Below, piece by piece: positions 1 to 12,733 of a stretch of DNA of 64,000 bases. Source of the DNA: Datura wrightii (Eukaryota > Streptophyta > Magnoliopsida > Solanales > Solanaceae); the NCBI GenBank assembly GCA_035772735.1, contig JASDFA010000018.1, positions 54,962,001 through 55,026,000 on the forward strand. The letters run 5' to 3'. Position 1 is the stretch's first letter. Each line of letters starts with the position of its first letter. The position numbers and the translations under genes are program-made. Under the pieces are notes generated by a model. That model searched no databases and was not told the DNA's origin. It saw nothing but the letters and a program-made list of their open reading frames with translations.

Positions 1-2292
1 ACATGAAGAAAACTGGGGGACATGAACTGAACATGAAACTGAATAGAATACTATAGAAGAAACTGATACCTCAAGCTGGAACTGAGCCAGGAGGGAATAG
101 ATGCAAGTATCTAGCCATCATATCTGCTTCAACTTCCTACGTAGCTCCCCCAACATGCTGATTCCTCCAAAAAACCTTTACTGAGGCTACTTTTTTGTTT
201 CTTAACTTTTGAACCTGATGATCAAGTATTTCTACCAGAATCTCCTCATAGCTAAGGCTATCCTTCACACCTATACTCTCCATTGGAACAACCAAAGTCG
301 GGCCAGCACTTCTTTAAGAGCGATAAATGGTAGACTAGATGAACTGAAGCCAATTCTAAGGGCAACTCCAACTCATAGTCCACCTTGCCAACACGTCTCA
401 CAATCTGGTACAGACCAACATAATAGGGACTGAGTTTTTCTTTCTTTCTGAATCTCATCATTCCCTTCATGGGAGATACCTTCAGAAACACCCAATCATC
501 AACTTCAAACTCAAGCTCCCTCCTCCTCACATCCACATAGGACTTTTGGCGACTCTGAGATATTTTCAACCTGTCCCTTATAAACTGAACTTTCTCCATG
601 GCCTCATGGACTGAGTCTGGTCCTATCAACGTAGCTTCACTGACTTCGAACCAACCAATAGGAGATCTACATCTTTGCCCATAGAGAGCCTCAAACGGAG
701 CCATCTGAATGTTGGAATGATAAATGTTGTTACATGAAAACTCAATGAGAGGTAAATGATCATCCCAACTACCTTTGAAGTCAATCACACATGCTCTCAG
801 CATTTCCTCAAGAGTCTAAATGGTCTGCTCGGCCTGACCATCTATTTACAGGTGAAAAGTTATGCTAAGCTTGACCTAAGTACCAAGTTCCTTCTGAAAT
901 AACCTCCAAAACTGGGAGGTAAACTGATTACCTCTGTCTAGTATGATGGACAAGGGCACTCTACGAAACCGAACTAACTCCCGAATGTGCAATTTGACAT
1001 AATCCTCTACTGAGTCTGTAGTTTTAACCGGTCGGAAATAAGCTGCCTTAGTCAACCTATCTACAATCACCCAAATGGAGTCATACTATCGACGAGTGCG
1101 AGGCAAACCTGTAATGAAGTCCATATTGATTTCCTCCCACTTCCAAGTGGGGATACCAATGTGCTGAAGCATACCTCCCGGTCTCTGATGCTCAACCTTC
1201 ACCTGTTGACAATTCAGACACTTAGCCACAAACTCTGCTATGTCCTTTTTCATGCCTTTCCAGCAATAGACTTCCCGTAGGTCACGGTACATCTTGGTGG
1301 CGCCTGGATGAATAGAATATCTGAAACTATAAGCTTCATGCAACATCCGCTCCTTCAAATCACCAGCATTTGGTACACACAAATGATCCTATTATTGAAG
1401 CACACTATCTCTCCCTTGGGAGAAGACATCCACCTTCTAATTCCGAATAGCTTCCTTCAACTTTACCAAAACAAGATCCTCGTCTTGACTAGCCTTAACA
1501 TCGATCACTAAATATGATTCAGATCCATTCTGAACAATGACGCCACCATCCGTCGAGTCAACAAGACAAACTCCTCGTCGCGCAAGTCAATGCACATACT
1601 TCACTAACTCCTTCCTTTCCTTATCTACATGAGACACACTCTTTATAGAAAGCCTACTAAGAGTGTCTGCCACCACATTGGCCTCGCCCGGATGATAAAT
1701 GATACTCACATCATAGTCTTTAAGAAGCTCCACCACCTCCTCTGTCATAGATTTAGATCCTTCTGGGTAAACACGTACTGTAGGCTTTTGTGGTCCGTAA
1801 ACACATCTATATGAACCCCATACATATAGTGTCTCCAAATCTTCAAGGCAAATACTACCGCCGCCAATTCGAGGTCGTGAGTCAAATAGTTCTTTTCATA
1901 GACCTTCAACTGCCTGGAAGCATAGGCTATAACTTTACCGACAACCAAGGCCGATCCTCGAGGCGTCACAATATACCACAGACCCATCGGTACCCTCAAG
2001 TAGGGTCAACACTGGCGCTGAGGTGAGTCAACTCTTCAACTCTTTGAAGCTCTTCTCATTGGCCTCTGACCATTAAAACTTCACCTTCTTCTGGGTCAAT
2101 TTGGTCAATGGTGATGTAATGGATGAAAACCCTCAACAAACCTCCGATAGTAACCAGCTAAACCCCAAGAAACTCTTGATATTCAAAGGATTCACCGGTC
2201 TAGTCTAATTCTTCACCACTTCTATCTTTTGAGAGTCCACTTGCACACCCTCACTTGATACAACATGACCCAAATATGCCACTGAGTTAAAC
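1..2292 (-). pseudogene. Element A: chromovirus pol fragment (RT end, RNase H, integrase, chromodomain)
   Basis: Remnant of a Ty3/gypsy polyprotein that would copy and integrate the element. Read on the minus strand, domains run in the usual order: the end of RT with the motif VAYLGHVVSSEGV near 2230-2290, RNase H (KVIAYASRQLKVYEKNY, then EANVVADTLSRL, about 1600-2070), the integrase zinc-binding region (CLNCQQVK near 1210), integrase core (INMDFITGLPR near 1100; VPLSIILDRGNQFTSQFW near 920), the integrase C-terminal region (VFLKVSPMKGMMRF near 470), and a chromodomain-like tail near 100-200. Frameshifts and stops separate these blocks; the tryptophan expected in the chromodomain is a TAG. 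Domain order plus chromodomain identifies a chromovirus (established knowledge). It is cut at 2293 by the LTR of element H and runs off the left edge of the window. Not functional. Confidence 0.9.
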
Positions 2293-4563
2293 TATCATAA
2301 CCCGAATGTAAACCCTGACTAATACACGGGACAAGAAACCCCGAGAGGCTCCAAGTCAACCCTTGGAATGAACATAACATCTAAACTCAACATAATAAAG
2401 CAAAAGTCTGCATATACATATATTAAGAAAAAACTGAATTAACAATGACAAACTAATTTCTACATAAGGTCTGAAAAGCCTCTAACATAACTGATGAGCT
2501 GATTGGACAGCGCCACCAACTAGCTCGACAAAGTCTGAAACTGAAAGAACATAACAACTATAGAGGAATGAATGTCCTCAAAGAATGAGGACTCACCAAC
2601 ACCAGCTGGACAGGTCTGAGAGGGAAGCAAGGGCTAATAATGCGGCTGAGACTGATCTATCAGATATGTATCACAACACGATACAACATAGAGTATGCGG
2701 TCAGTACTAAGAATGTATTGAATATGCAAGGTAAGTAAAACTGGATAGTTAAAATACGTAAGAGTTCATAAAAGTAGGACAACATGATCATAAAGTAAAT
2801 ATCGTAATGTAACATAAGGCTCAAGGTTTTCAAAACATTTGAAAATCAGTCATAATCATAATCATAGGCGAAAAGCTTCATTAAACATGACTTTCCAAAG
2901 TAACATAAACATAATCATGCATAAATCATGAGGAACAATGGGAGGACTCATCTTAACCTACACCATCATGATAGAGCCTTACCTGATGTCCTACTATTTC
3001 TCCCAAGTGGTTAGGACTGTCCCTGGCTTGCCAGGCAGGGGGAAATGCATGTGTGGTGATATAACGGGGATCCAATAATAACATATAAACCTACGGTGGC
3101 ACGTAGTTTTGAGACCACGGGGTTTTTCTTTGAATGTTGGGTCTACTCGATGCTATATATTACTCCTAAAAACATGCACATGAGAGCTCATATCGTAAAC
3201 ATAAAATCATTTATAAAATTCATGGCCAAATAAATGATAACATGATGGATCCCACTTGAAATATATGATTAGCCATGAATAAGGGCCCGTGAATCAGCCA
3301 AGAGTCATAAATTTGTAAATCATGAAAACTATGCATACTTGTGGAACATTCTTACTTGATGTTCATAAATTCATGATGAGTACTTGAAGAGAAAATCATA
3401 ACATAAATCATAAATAATAATTTAGGGTTTAAGAAGATCAAGATCATAATGGAATCATAACTTGACGTTTCATGAAGATTGCATAATTGGGCATAATTTA
3501 ATTAGAAGTTAAAACTATAAATTAATATTGAAAATAATTATAAAATCTTCCCAAATATCATAAAGCATATTTTGATACATGAAGGGAATTGACCCATAGA
3601 CAGATCATAGAGATTTTCATTAGAATTAGAATAAACCCCATAAGATCATGAAATTTTAGTCTAGCTTGAAATACATAGAATTAAGAATAATTTAGGGTAT
3701 GAGAATGAAAGAAACTCCCATTCATAGCCTCACATACCTGGGTAAATCGATTTCACACTCCCACTTGAAAGCCCAAAGGAAATTGGAGAGAATTTGATAA
3801 AATTCCCCAAACTTGATCTTGAAGGAAGACACTAGGTTGCATTCATGGAGTAGAATAGGCTTAGAGTGAACTTACCCCTCTTAAAACATTCAAATTAAAT
3901 GGATTTAAAATAATGTTACGACATGGATCGGGATGAAATTTTTTTTCATTTTCATCCATTAAATAATATTTAAATTTACACTATTCAGAGCTTAAAATGA
4001 CATAGTTTAGGACCTTAGGGCTTAGGAATGACAAAAATACCCTTAATTAAAAACCTAGAAAATCTGCACTACCAGTGACCATCACTGATCCAACAGATCG
4101 TTACAATCTCACATGAGTCATTGTTTCTCTCGTTGTCTCATCCCTGTTTCCAATATCAGGTATCCTACCACGATCGAATAGGATGAGTCATTACAAGGTC
4201 CAATGACTCATCGTTGCTAGCCGTTATCACCACTGCTCGTATCCTGGGCTTCCTCCCAACGGGCACTTCCAACAACTCATTGTTCCCAATAACGATTCGT
4301 CCCACGATTCGTGCCAACCCCTTTTTACCAAGACCATCCTCCTTACGACTCATTCCAACAATTTGTTACTTCAACCAACGGGTCATCCTGAGACCCATTA
4401 CTTCCCATCCTACTCTACAGATTCTCACTACTGTCACCTCCAATGGGTCGTTAGTCCTACACACAACCCGTACAACGAGTTGTCCTGGTAAAAGTTTTTA
4501 GGTTTTCTGCTACTTTTTATTTCAAATCCCGAGTCTAGTCTTAGGCACTTCTAGAGTATTACA
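2293..4563 (-). repeat. 3' LTR of chromovirus H
   Basis: About 2.27 kb of non-coding sequence lying between pol of A and the polypurine tract of H. Its right end reads TGTAATACTC on the minus strand, directly after the polypurine tract. Its left end aligns with the end of the LTR at 23208 (shared CCGAATG and GAGACTCCAAG-like strings), with the terminal TG mutated to TA. The five bases before it, TAAAC at 2288-2292, are the expected target duplication, but the partner lies outside the window. A cluster of ACGACTCGT-type motifs sits at about 4090-4470. No genes inside. Confidence 0.8.
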
Positions 4564-4579
4564 ATATCTCCCCCTTGGG
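4564..4579 (-). other. Polypurine tract of H
   Basis: On the minus strand CCCAAGGGGGAGATAT lies immediately before the LTR start TGTAATAC, which is where the plus-strand primer of a retrotransposon sits. A GGACGAATGTT box lies just upstream, as in other plant gypsy elements. Confidence 0.75.
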
Positions 4580-6837
4580 AACATTCGTCCTTAAATGTGG
4601 GTAAACATAATGGAAAGCTGGGAAAAATGCAACTACCATGCCAAATACTAAACATTCAAGCTGAAAACTGACGGAGTAACTAACTCTGGACTAGAATACA
4701 TGACTGAACTGAATTCATAAGTCACACATACATACATTCATTGACATTATTGAAACTGGGGAACATGAGTTGAGTATGAAACTGAATAAAGTACTAAGGA
4801 GGAAATTGATACAGTAAGCTGAAACTGAGTCGGAAAGAAAAAAATGTGGGTATTTAGCCATCATATCTGCTTCAGCTTCCCGTGTAGCTCCCTCAACATG
4901 CTAGTTCCTCCACAAAACCTTAACTGCATCTACTTCTTTATTTCTTAGCTTTTGAACCTAACGATCAAGTATTTCTACAAGAACCTCCTCATAACTAAGG
5001 CTATCTTTCACTACGGCACTTTCTACCGGAACAACCAGAGCTGGATCACCCAAACACTTCTTTAAGAGAGATACATGGAAAACTGGATGGACTGAAGCTA
5101 ATTCTGAGGGAAACTCCAACTCATATGCTACCTTGCCAACCAGTTTCACAATCCAGTACAGACCAACATAATAGGGACTGAGTTTCCCTTTCTTTCTGAA
5201 CCTCATCACTCCCTTCATGGGAGAAACCTTTAGGAACAACCAATCATTGACTTTAAATTTAAGTTCTCTTCTCCTCACATCCGCATAGGACTTTTGGAGA
5301 CTCTGAGTTGTTTTCAACCTGTCCCTTATAAGCTAAAGTTTCTCCATAGCCTCATGGAGTGAATCCGGTCCTTTCATTGCAGATTCATCGACTTCAAACC
5401 AACCAATAGTTGATCTACATCTCCACCCATAGAGAGCCACAAATGGAGCCATCTGGATGCTGGAATGGTAGTTGTTGTTATACGCAAACTTAATGAGAGG
5501 CAAATGGTGATCCCAACTACCCTTGAAATCTATCACACACGCTCTCAGCATATCCTCGAGGGTCTGTATAGTCTGCTCTGCCTGACCATCTATTGCGAGT
5601 TGAATGCGTTGCTAAGCTTGACCTGAGTAGCGAGTCGCTTTTGAAATGATCTCCAAAACTGGGAGGTAAATTAAGTGCCTCTATCTGATATGATGGAAAA
5701 GGTCACTCCATGCAACCAAAATAACTCCTGAATGTATAACTTAGCATAATCCTCCATTGAATCGGTAGTTTTGACCGGTAAGAAATGAGCTGCTTTAGTC
5801 AACCTGTCCACAACCATGCAAATAGAGCCATATTATCGACGAGTGTGAGGCAACCTATAATGAAGTCCATATTGAACTCCTCCCACTTCTAAGTAGGGAT
5901 ACTAATGTATTGAAGCATACCTCCAGGTATTTGATGTTTCACCTTCACCTGTTGACCATTCGGACACTTAGCCACAAATTCTGCTATGTCCTTCTTCATG
6001 CCACTCCACCAATAGACTTCCCATAGGTCACAGTACATCATGATGGAACTTGGATATATAGAGTATATGGAACCATGAGCCTCGTGCAACATCCGATCTC
6101 TCAAATCATCAACACTCAGAACACACAAGCTACCCTGATATCAAAGCACCCCATCTCCCCCTTTGGAGAAGACTCTTACCTTCTGATTCTAAACGACTTC
6201 CTTCAACTTCACCAAAATAGGATCCTTCTCTTATCTAGCTTTAACTTTGGTCACTAAGGATGATTCTGACTCATTCTGAACGATGACACCATCATATATC
6301 GAGTCAAAAAGACAGACTCCTATCCTTGCAAGCCGATGTACATCTTTCACTAACTCCCTCCTTTCCTCATCTATATGGGACACACTCTCCATGGAAAGCC
6401 TACTAAGAGCATCCGCCACCACATTAGCCTTGCCCGAAGGATAAAGGACACTCATATCATAGTCTTTAAGAAGCTCCAACCACTTCCTATGTCGTAGATT
6501 TAGATCCTTCTGGGTAAACGCATACTGTAGGCTTTTGTGGTCCGTATACACATCTATATGAACCCCGTACAGATAGTGTCTCCAAATCTTAAAGGAAAAT
6601 ACTACCGCCGCCAATTTGAGGTCGTGAGTCGGATAGTTCTTTTCATGGACCTTCAGCTGCCTGGAAGTATATGCTATAACTTTATTGTGCTGCATCAATA
6701 CACAACCAAGGCCGATCCTCAAGGTGTCACAATATACCACAGACCTATCGGTACCCTCAAGTAGGGTCAACACTAGAGAAGAGGTGAGTCAACTCTTCAA
6801 CTCTTGGAAGCTCTTCTCACAAGCGTCCGACCATGAA
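4580..6837 (-). pseudogene. Element H: chromovirus pol, 3' half (RNase H, integrase, chromodomain)
   Basis: Second copy of a chromovirus pol, similar to A over its whole length. The best preserved block is RNase H at 6231-6773 (VIAYTSRQLKVHEKNYPTHD, VYTDHKSLQYAFTQKDLNL, ANVVADALSRL). Integrase follows: zinc-binding region 5889-6128 (CPNGQQVKVKH, where the second cysteine of the pair has become glycine), core with several frameshifts 5560-5890, C-terminal region 4958-5317 (VSPMKGVMRFRKKGKLSPYY), then a chromodomain remnant at 4860-4960. The tail of RT (KSFQELKSLL) ends abruptly at 6837 where the truncated LTR of element ED begins. The gag to RT half of what I take to be the same element resumes at 35290. 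Confidence 0.88.
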
Positions 6838-7278
6838 GAATTAACAAGATAATCATAGAGGAAGTCTAAATTAAACATAACATCATAATACACAATCTGA
6901 AGCTGAGTACACACTGAAAAGCCTCTAAACATGACAAGTTGATAGGACAAGACCCCAACTAACTCAACAAACTAAAACTGAAAATACATGAAGAAAATCT
7001 GAATAGTCTAGTCCTCGAGAGATGAGGACTCACCAACAATGTACGATGCTATCTCAGAAGACTGACTATGAAAGGGCCTAAGCCTTAGAGCAGGGTCCTG
7101 TATCCTAAAATGATACAACATAGAGTAGGCGGTCAGTAAGTGGAATGTACCGAGTATGCAAGGTAAGTAAAACCTCTTAGATAATCAAAATAATTTAAAA
7201 CATGCCTATTATAAAATATAATCAAAACAGGAATCTGAGAGGAGGGCTTTGCATGGCATTTTCTGAAATCATGATCCA

Positions 7279-7333
<55 letters not shown>

Positions 7334-8825
7334 AGAATCATAAACACATTCATAATTGAAATCATGAGGAACAATGGGAGACTCTTATAACTGACATAAC
7401 CCATATGAGCACACATGGAGCCCGACCTGTAAATCCCTAGTAGGGAGGGTGTTCGTACCTCGCCAAGGGTAGAACCGTGAAGGGCATGATATCACACATG
7501 AAAGGGACCATTTGCAAAAAGGGGACAGTCATAAGGGAGGTCCTATCATGTCCTACGGTGGCACGTAGTTCTGAGATTCGGGGCAAAACCTGCGCCCCAA
7601 ACCTACTCAATGTTAAATACTACTCCCAAAAACATATATAGTGCTCATAGTATAATATGCATGAGATTCATGGTCTAGTTAAATCATGATAATCATAATC
7701 ATGCTTGCAATACGTGAACTAGCCATGAGGGTAAGGCCCGTAAGTCATCCAAAAACATAATTAGTAAATCATGAGGTTCATGCATACTTGTAAATCATGT
7801 ATAGGCTTTGTAAATCATAAATTCAAAATAGCCATTTGAATAAATCCATATTATGACTCATAAATCATGATGGGTTTGTGAATATCAATAATAGAAGTAA
7901 AGATCATAACTCAATTCATCATAGGACATGCATAATTTGGCATAATTTATTAGGAATTGAAATAAATAAGTTTATAATCGAATTAGTTGTAAAATATGAT
8001 CATGATTCATAAAATATGATGTAATCATGAAAAGTAATAACCCATGGATAGATCATTAGAATTTTCACAGGATTTAAGATAAAACCCTATAAGATCTTTG
8101 AACAACACTTTATGAATTTGGATTGCCTTGATCACCTCTCTAGGTTATCACTCTTGCATGCATGAATATGAAAATGGCCTAAAATGAACTTAACCCCTTT
8201 AAAAGTCATTATTCATAACTCAAAACGACGTAGTTTAGGCCTTAAGATCTTAGGAGTTATGGAAAAACCCTTACTAAAATCGCAGAAAATAACTACCAGA
8301 TGGTCCCAACAAGGGACCTAACTCACTATCCTCAAGAGCCATGACACATGGAGTCGTCCATTAGGTTCACGGCTTCTCAAGTCTTTTGTGCTCGTAACGC
8401 AAGACGTAACGACTCGTTGCCTGGTGACCATGACTCATGGTCACCATCTGTGATGTCCATCGCCTCATCCTCAAATAAATTTTTCCCTGCTTGGTCATGA
8501 CTCATCCCATGAATCGTGGAGTCTAACCACGACTCATGGGGTCCTCCAGTTAAGTCTACTATCTCTTTTCTCCTCTTTACTCAAACACCACTCCCCACAA
8601 ATGACCTAATGAGTCGTGGGGACGGACCACGACTCGTGGTCACGCCCGTGGGGATCTCATTTCCCAAACTTCGATTTCATCCTTTTGGCTACACAACGAG
8701 TCACATCACGACTCATGGTTGCTCTTCACGGGTCACCTCACGACCTGTTCTGTGTCTGATGCCAGATTTTATGTTTTTCTCCATTTCAACTACTAGGTCT
8801 AATCTTTGGGCTTCTGGGGTATAAC
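6838..8825 (-). repeat. 3' LTR of chromovirus ED, truncated at its inner-left end
   Basis: Clearly homologous to 23320-23637 plus 33491-35289, which together form the other LTR of this element. The right end (minus-strand start TGTTATACC) abuts a polypurine tract at 8826. Compared with the partner, about 115 bp are missing at the left end (junction 6838) and about 120 bp are missing near 8110. A (TA)n tract replaces a short unique stretch near 7282. The missing end removes the target-site duplication. ACGACTCGTGG-type motifs cluster at 8380-8720. Confidence 0.8.
7282..7331. repeat. (TA)n microsatellite, 50 bp
   Basis: Uninterrupted TA dinucleotides within the 3' LTR of ED. The corresponding position in the 5' LTR (near 33727) has only about eight repeats, so this tract expanded after insertion. 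The open frames across it on both strands are low-complexity artefacts. Confidence 0.97.
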
Positions 8826-8841
8826 AATATCTCTCCCTTGG
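8826..8841 (-). other. Polypurine tract of ED
   Basis: Minus strand reads TTCCCAAGGGAGAGAT before the LTR start, at the same position and with nearly the same sequence as in H. It fixes the right boundary of the LTR. Confidence 0.72.
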
Positions 8842-9059
8842 GAACATTCATCCTCGAATGTTGGGAAACATACAGAAAAACAGATATGTGCAATTGTTAT
8901 ATTCAAACACTGATCATTTAAGTCAAAAACTTACGAAATGACTACCTCTAATTCAAACTACATAGCTGGACTGAATTCACGAATCATACACACATCCATA
9001 TACATAAAAGAAACTTGGGCACATGAATTGAACATGAAAACTAAGTACAGTTTGAGAGT

Positions 9060-10660
9060 AAAAACTAATACCTCAAGATGGAACTGAGCCGGTAGAGAAT
9101 AAATATGGATATCTAGCCATCATATCTGCTTCGGCTTCCCATGTAGCTCCCTCAACATGTTGATTCCTCCATAATACTTTGATTGAAGCTACTTCCTTGT
9201 TCCTTAGCCTTCAAACTTGTTGATCCAATATTTCCACTGGAACTTCCTCATAACTAAGGTTGTCTTTCACATCAACACTGCCCACTGGGACAACTAAAGC
9301 TGGATCACCCAAACACTTCTTTAAGAGTGACACATGGAATACAGGATGCACAAAAGCTCATTCTGAGGGCAACTCTAATTCGTAGGCCACCTTGCCAACA
9401 CGTCTCACAATTCGGTATGGGCCGACATAGTGGGACTATGTTTCCCTTTCTTTTCGAACCTCATCACTCCCTTCATGGGAGACACCTTCAGAAATACCTA
9501 ATCATCAACTTCCTAATTCTCTCCTTCTCACATCGACATATGACCTTTGGTGACTCTAAGAGGTTTTTAGTCTGTCCTTTATCGACTGAACCTTCTCCAT
9601 AGCCTCATGAACCGAGTCGGGTCCCATCATAGTCGTTTCACCAACTTCGAACCAACAAATGGGCGACCTATATCTCTGCCCATAGAAAGCCTCGAATGGT
9701 GCCATATGAATACTGAAATGATAGTTATTATTGTATGCAAACTCAACAAGAGGAAAATGATCAACCCAACTACCTTTTAAGTCCATCACGCATGCTCTCA
9801 ACATGCCTTTGAGAGTTTGAATTGTCCACTCCGCTTGGCCATCCATTTGCAGGTGGAATGCTGTGCAGATCTTAATCTGAGTACCAAGTCCTTTTTAAAA
9901 TGACCTCCACCTTCGACCAAGAACTTTCGTTGGTAAGATTACGGTCAAAGAAAATGAGAAATTCTTTCTCTTTCGACTCAAAATCTACAACGGATCGTGA
10001 GAGGTAAATTGGGTACCCCTGTCTGAAATGATGGATAAGGGCACTCCATGCAATCGAACTAGCTCCCGAATATCTAGTTTGGCACAATCCTCCGTTGAAT
10101 TCATGGTTTTGACCAGTAGAAAATGGGTAACCTTGGTCAACCTATCTACCGCAACCCAAATGGAGTCATATTGTCGATGAGTACGAGGTAAACCTATGAT
10201 GAAGTCCATATTATTTCTTCCCACTTCCAAGTAGGAATGATGATATCTTGAAGCATACCTCCCGGTCTCTGGTGTTCGACCTTACTAGTTGATAGTTTGG
10301 GCACTTAGCTACGAATTCTGCATTGTCCTTCTTCATGCCATTCCACCAATAGACTTCTCGTAAGTCACGGTACATCTTGGTAGCACCTGGATGGATAGAA
10401 TACCTAGATCCATGAGCCTCGTGCAACATCCAACTCCTCAAATCATCAACATCTGGAACACATAGGCGACGCTAGTACCAAAGTACACCATCTCCCCCTT
10501 TTGAGAAGACCTCTACCTTCAAATTCTGAATGGCTTCCTTCAACTTTACCAAAATAGGGTCCTCATTTTGCCTAGCTTTTACATCAGCCACCAATGATGA
10601 TTTTGATCCATTCTAAACTATAACACCGCCACCGGTTGAGGCAACCAAACGAACTCCTCC
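9060..10660 (-). pseudogene. Element ED: chromovirus integrase and chromodomain remnant
   Basis: Third chromovirus pol copy. On the minus strand: the spacer between RNase H and integrase near 10470-10660, integrase zinc-binding region 10211-10441 (EAHGSRYSIHPGATKMYRDL), core 9985-10230 (NMDFIIGLPRTHR, VPLSIISDRGTQFTSH), C-terminal half 9556-9846 (EFAYNNNYHFSIHMAPFEA), and the chromodomain region down to 9060. Stops and frameshifts are frequent. Integrase is split at about 9907-9995 by roughly 90 bp absent from copies A and H. RNase H, RT and protease are missing altogether: sequence similarity to pol stops near 10660. Confidence 0.85.
9907..9995. other. Short foreign insert inside the ED integrase
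   Basis: Relative to copies A (near 900-930) and H (near 5650-5670), the integrase core here is interrupted by about 90 bp of unrelated sequence between the codons for the FQK and SQF parts of the core. I see no terminal repeats or TSD that would name it. Boundaries are approximate. It resembles filler DNA captured at a break repair site. Confidence 0.5.
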
Positions 10661-11699
10661 AATTTCTGCTAAATATTTGAAGTCTAGAACCTCTAAGTTC
10701 TCATCCTTTATGTTTAAGATCATTCCAAATACGCAATATGCTCGAATCCACACGAAAACCATCTGAACTCCTTCGGTCATAACCCAAACGCACAATCTTA
10801 TCATGAAACCGATTCTGGACCGGTTGGAACCCTCAAGTTACCCCTATAAGGTTGTTTGACCCCAAGTTGACCATGGTCACACCTAGCTTCCTCAAAGCTC
10901 ATAAATTCAATCAAAGGTTTGACTCACCCTCGAATCACCTAGAAATCCATGCAAACCACCTAACTAGATCATAAACCACCATCTAGAACCAACAAAGCTT
11001 TCAGAATCAAAATTTAATCTCGACAACCTGGAGTGCTGACTTTGGTCAACCCCTCAAACTTCAAACCCTTCAAAAATTGAAAGTCTCACCTAATCTTCAT
11101 TAAGTCATCTCGAGAACAATGTCATCCGCCTCTGCAACTCATGAATAACAGAATGAATCTACGGAAAGGTTCGACCTAGGAAAACAGATCGACAATCACA
11201 TAAATAACCATGTGGGTTGTTACACTTCCTAGCTTGGCTGATAACTGTGCTTCCTGAACCTATACATACCCGGCACCCATGGCAGGATAGGGAGTTATCC
11301 TGAACGTACACATCTTCACCATCATTTCCATCATGGGGAACATCTATAGGGTTTAGAGTAAGGGAATCATGAGCATGAATCGTTTAGGAAATCTAAGTTG
11401 GGCATATACCTGATATATCACGATCATATGAGCTGATTACATACAATACAAGGATCATGACATAAAGCTAAGTAGGTAATATTGGGATCGCTGACGGACG
11501 GGGTTGTCTATCACCTTAGGTTTCTGAACGTAAGCATAAGTCGAGCGTAGCATTGAGTGATACGTAAGGCAACATCTAAAGGAAAAGAATGGGCTACCCC
11601 CAGGTACTATATAGAGAACTTCCTTACTAGAAAACTCAAGGCCTGACTGGGCCCTTCACTTACCATTTCCTTACCTTCCACGAAATAAATCTCATCTTA
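10661..11699. other. Unassigned segment between ED integrase and gag remnants
   Basis: About 1 kb that matches no other part of the window as far as I can see. On the minus strand a possible LTR-like start TGTAACAACCCACATGG occurs at about 11221, followed by text typical of LTRs (several copies of GGTCAAC or TTGACC). No convincing coding frame longer than about 65 codons and no polypurine tract are visible. It sits where protease, RT and RNase H of ED should be, so it may be a partial or solo LTR from another element plus deletion debris. Confidence 0.4.
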
Positions 11700-12585
11700 A
11701 AATGCACAAAGGGATTTGTACCTCTTACAGTAGTCCTCGGAACTAACAATCATGGTAGGTTCGTGGGGAAAACTTATAACATACCTAGAACTACATCTGA
11801 GGTTGACTTCCACTTGCTCTTTGTAACCTGTGCTACTAGGATGGGCAATTTGATGGAGCTGTCGGTCCGACAATTGGCACACCAGCTCTACCCTCGCCCT
11901 GCTTGGCCGATGGGCAATTCCTGCACATGTGTCCGGCCTCCTTACATTTATAACAAGTGTCAGAACCTTCCAAACACCATCCTACATGTGTTCTACCAAA
12001 TTTCGGGAATGTTGACTGGCTAAATATGGCTGTTGGAGGGAGATTCAGGGTATGACCTTTCTGGCCATCTCGCTTGGCTGTAGGACAATCCCTATGCTTA
12101 TGCCCGAAATGACCACAATAGAAGCATACATCTTAACCCACTGGGAACCTTCCTGGGTGATTCTTCTTACAATGCCCGCGAAATGGGTAAGTGATCCCCC
12201 TCACCTTGGGCTTGTACCCTCAGGCTTGAGCTAGTGACTTCTGACCGGATTAAGAGTGACTCCCATTACTCGACCCTTGCTGGGAGCTCTCCAAGTCCTC
12301 AGTCCTGGGCCTTTTGCTCCTCCTCTTCTCCCCCTTATGATCTCCATCCAAAAACGAATCACCACACTTAGGCGGGCTCCTTTTCATGAGTTCTTGAACC
12401 TTAGTAGCCTCCGCCTCTTCGGTAGGGTTCACAGGTGCAATAGCTTGCTGGTTAGGATGGGTGATCATGGCCCGTATCAACACTAGGACTGCGACCTTGA
12501 GTTTTTCATCCATAACCTTCCCAAACATAGGACTCATTATAGTTGCTAGGGCTGGTTGACTCCCGTTGTTGTTCTGAGACGACAT
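11700..12585 (-). pseudogene. Element ED: gag remnant with two zinc knuckles
   Basis: Minus-strand capsid gene of a chromovirus. Translation would start at the ATG at 12585 (MSSQNNNGSQPAL), about 150 bp from the primer-binding site. The N-terminus runs about 80 residues to VQELMKRSPPK, then jumps to a lysine and arginine rich stretch (KGEKRRSKRPRTED), so the main capsid domain has been deleted. Downstream are two CCHC zinc knuckles: CFYCGHFGHKHRDC at 12085-12126 and CYKCKEAGHMCRNC at 11914-11955, both with the CX2CX4HX4C spacing that binds genomic RNA in Gag proteins. Stops separate them. Non-functional. Confidence 0.82.
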
Positions 12586-12733
12586 GTTTCTGCGCACACG
12601 TATAGCTCGAGTTATAGAAAGGGAGAGAATCAAACTCATGGCATGAAATAGAGTCATAAAAGAAGGGAACATTTCCATAAAAAAGACTCTACTCAACGCG
12701 GCTTTCAGAAACCCTAGGACACTTCAAACCTAT

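Noticed and set aside
4165..4501. Open frames on both strands in the H LTR
   Set aside because: They run across the ACGACTCGT motif cluster, which lacks stops by composition; no similarity between copies at the protein level.
7202..7416. Open frames on both strands with long YI repeats
   Set aside because: They are translations of the (TA)n microsatellite.
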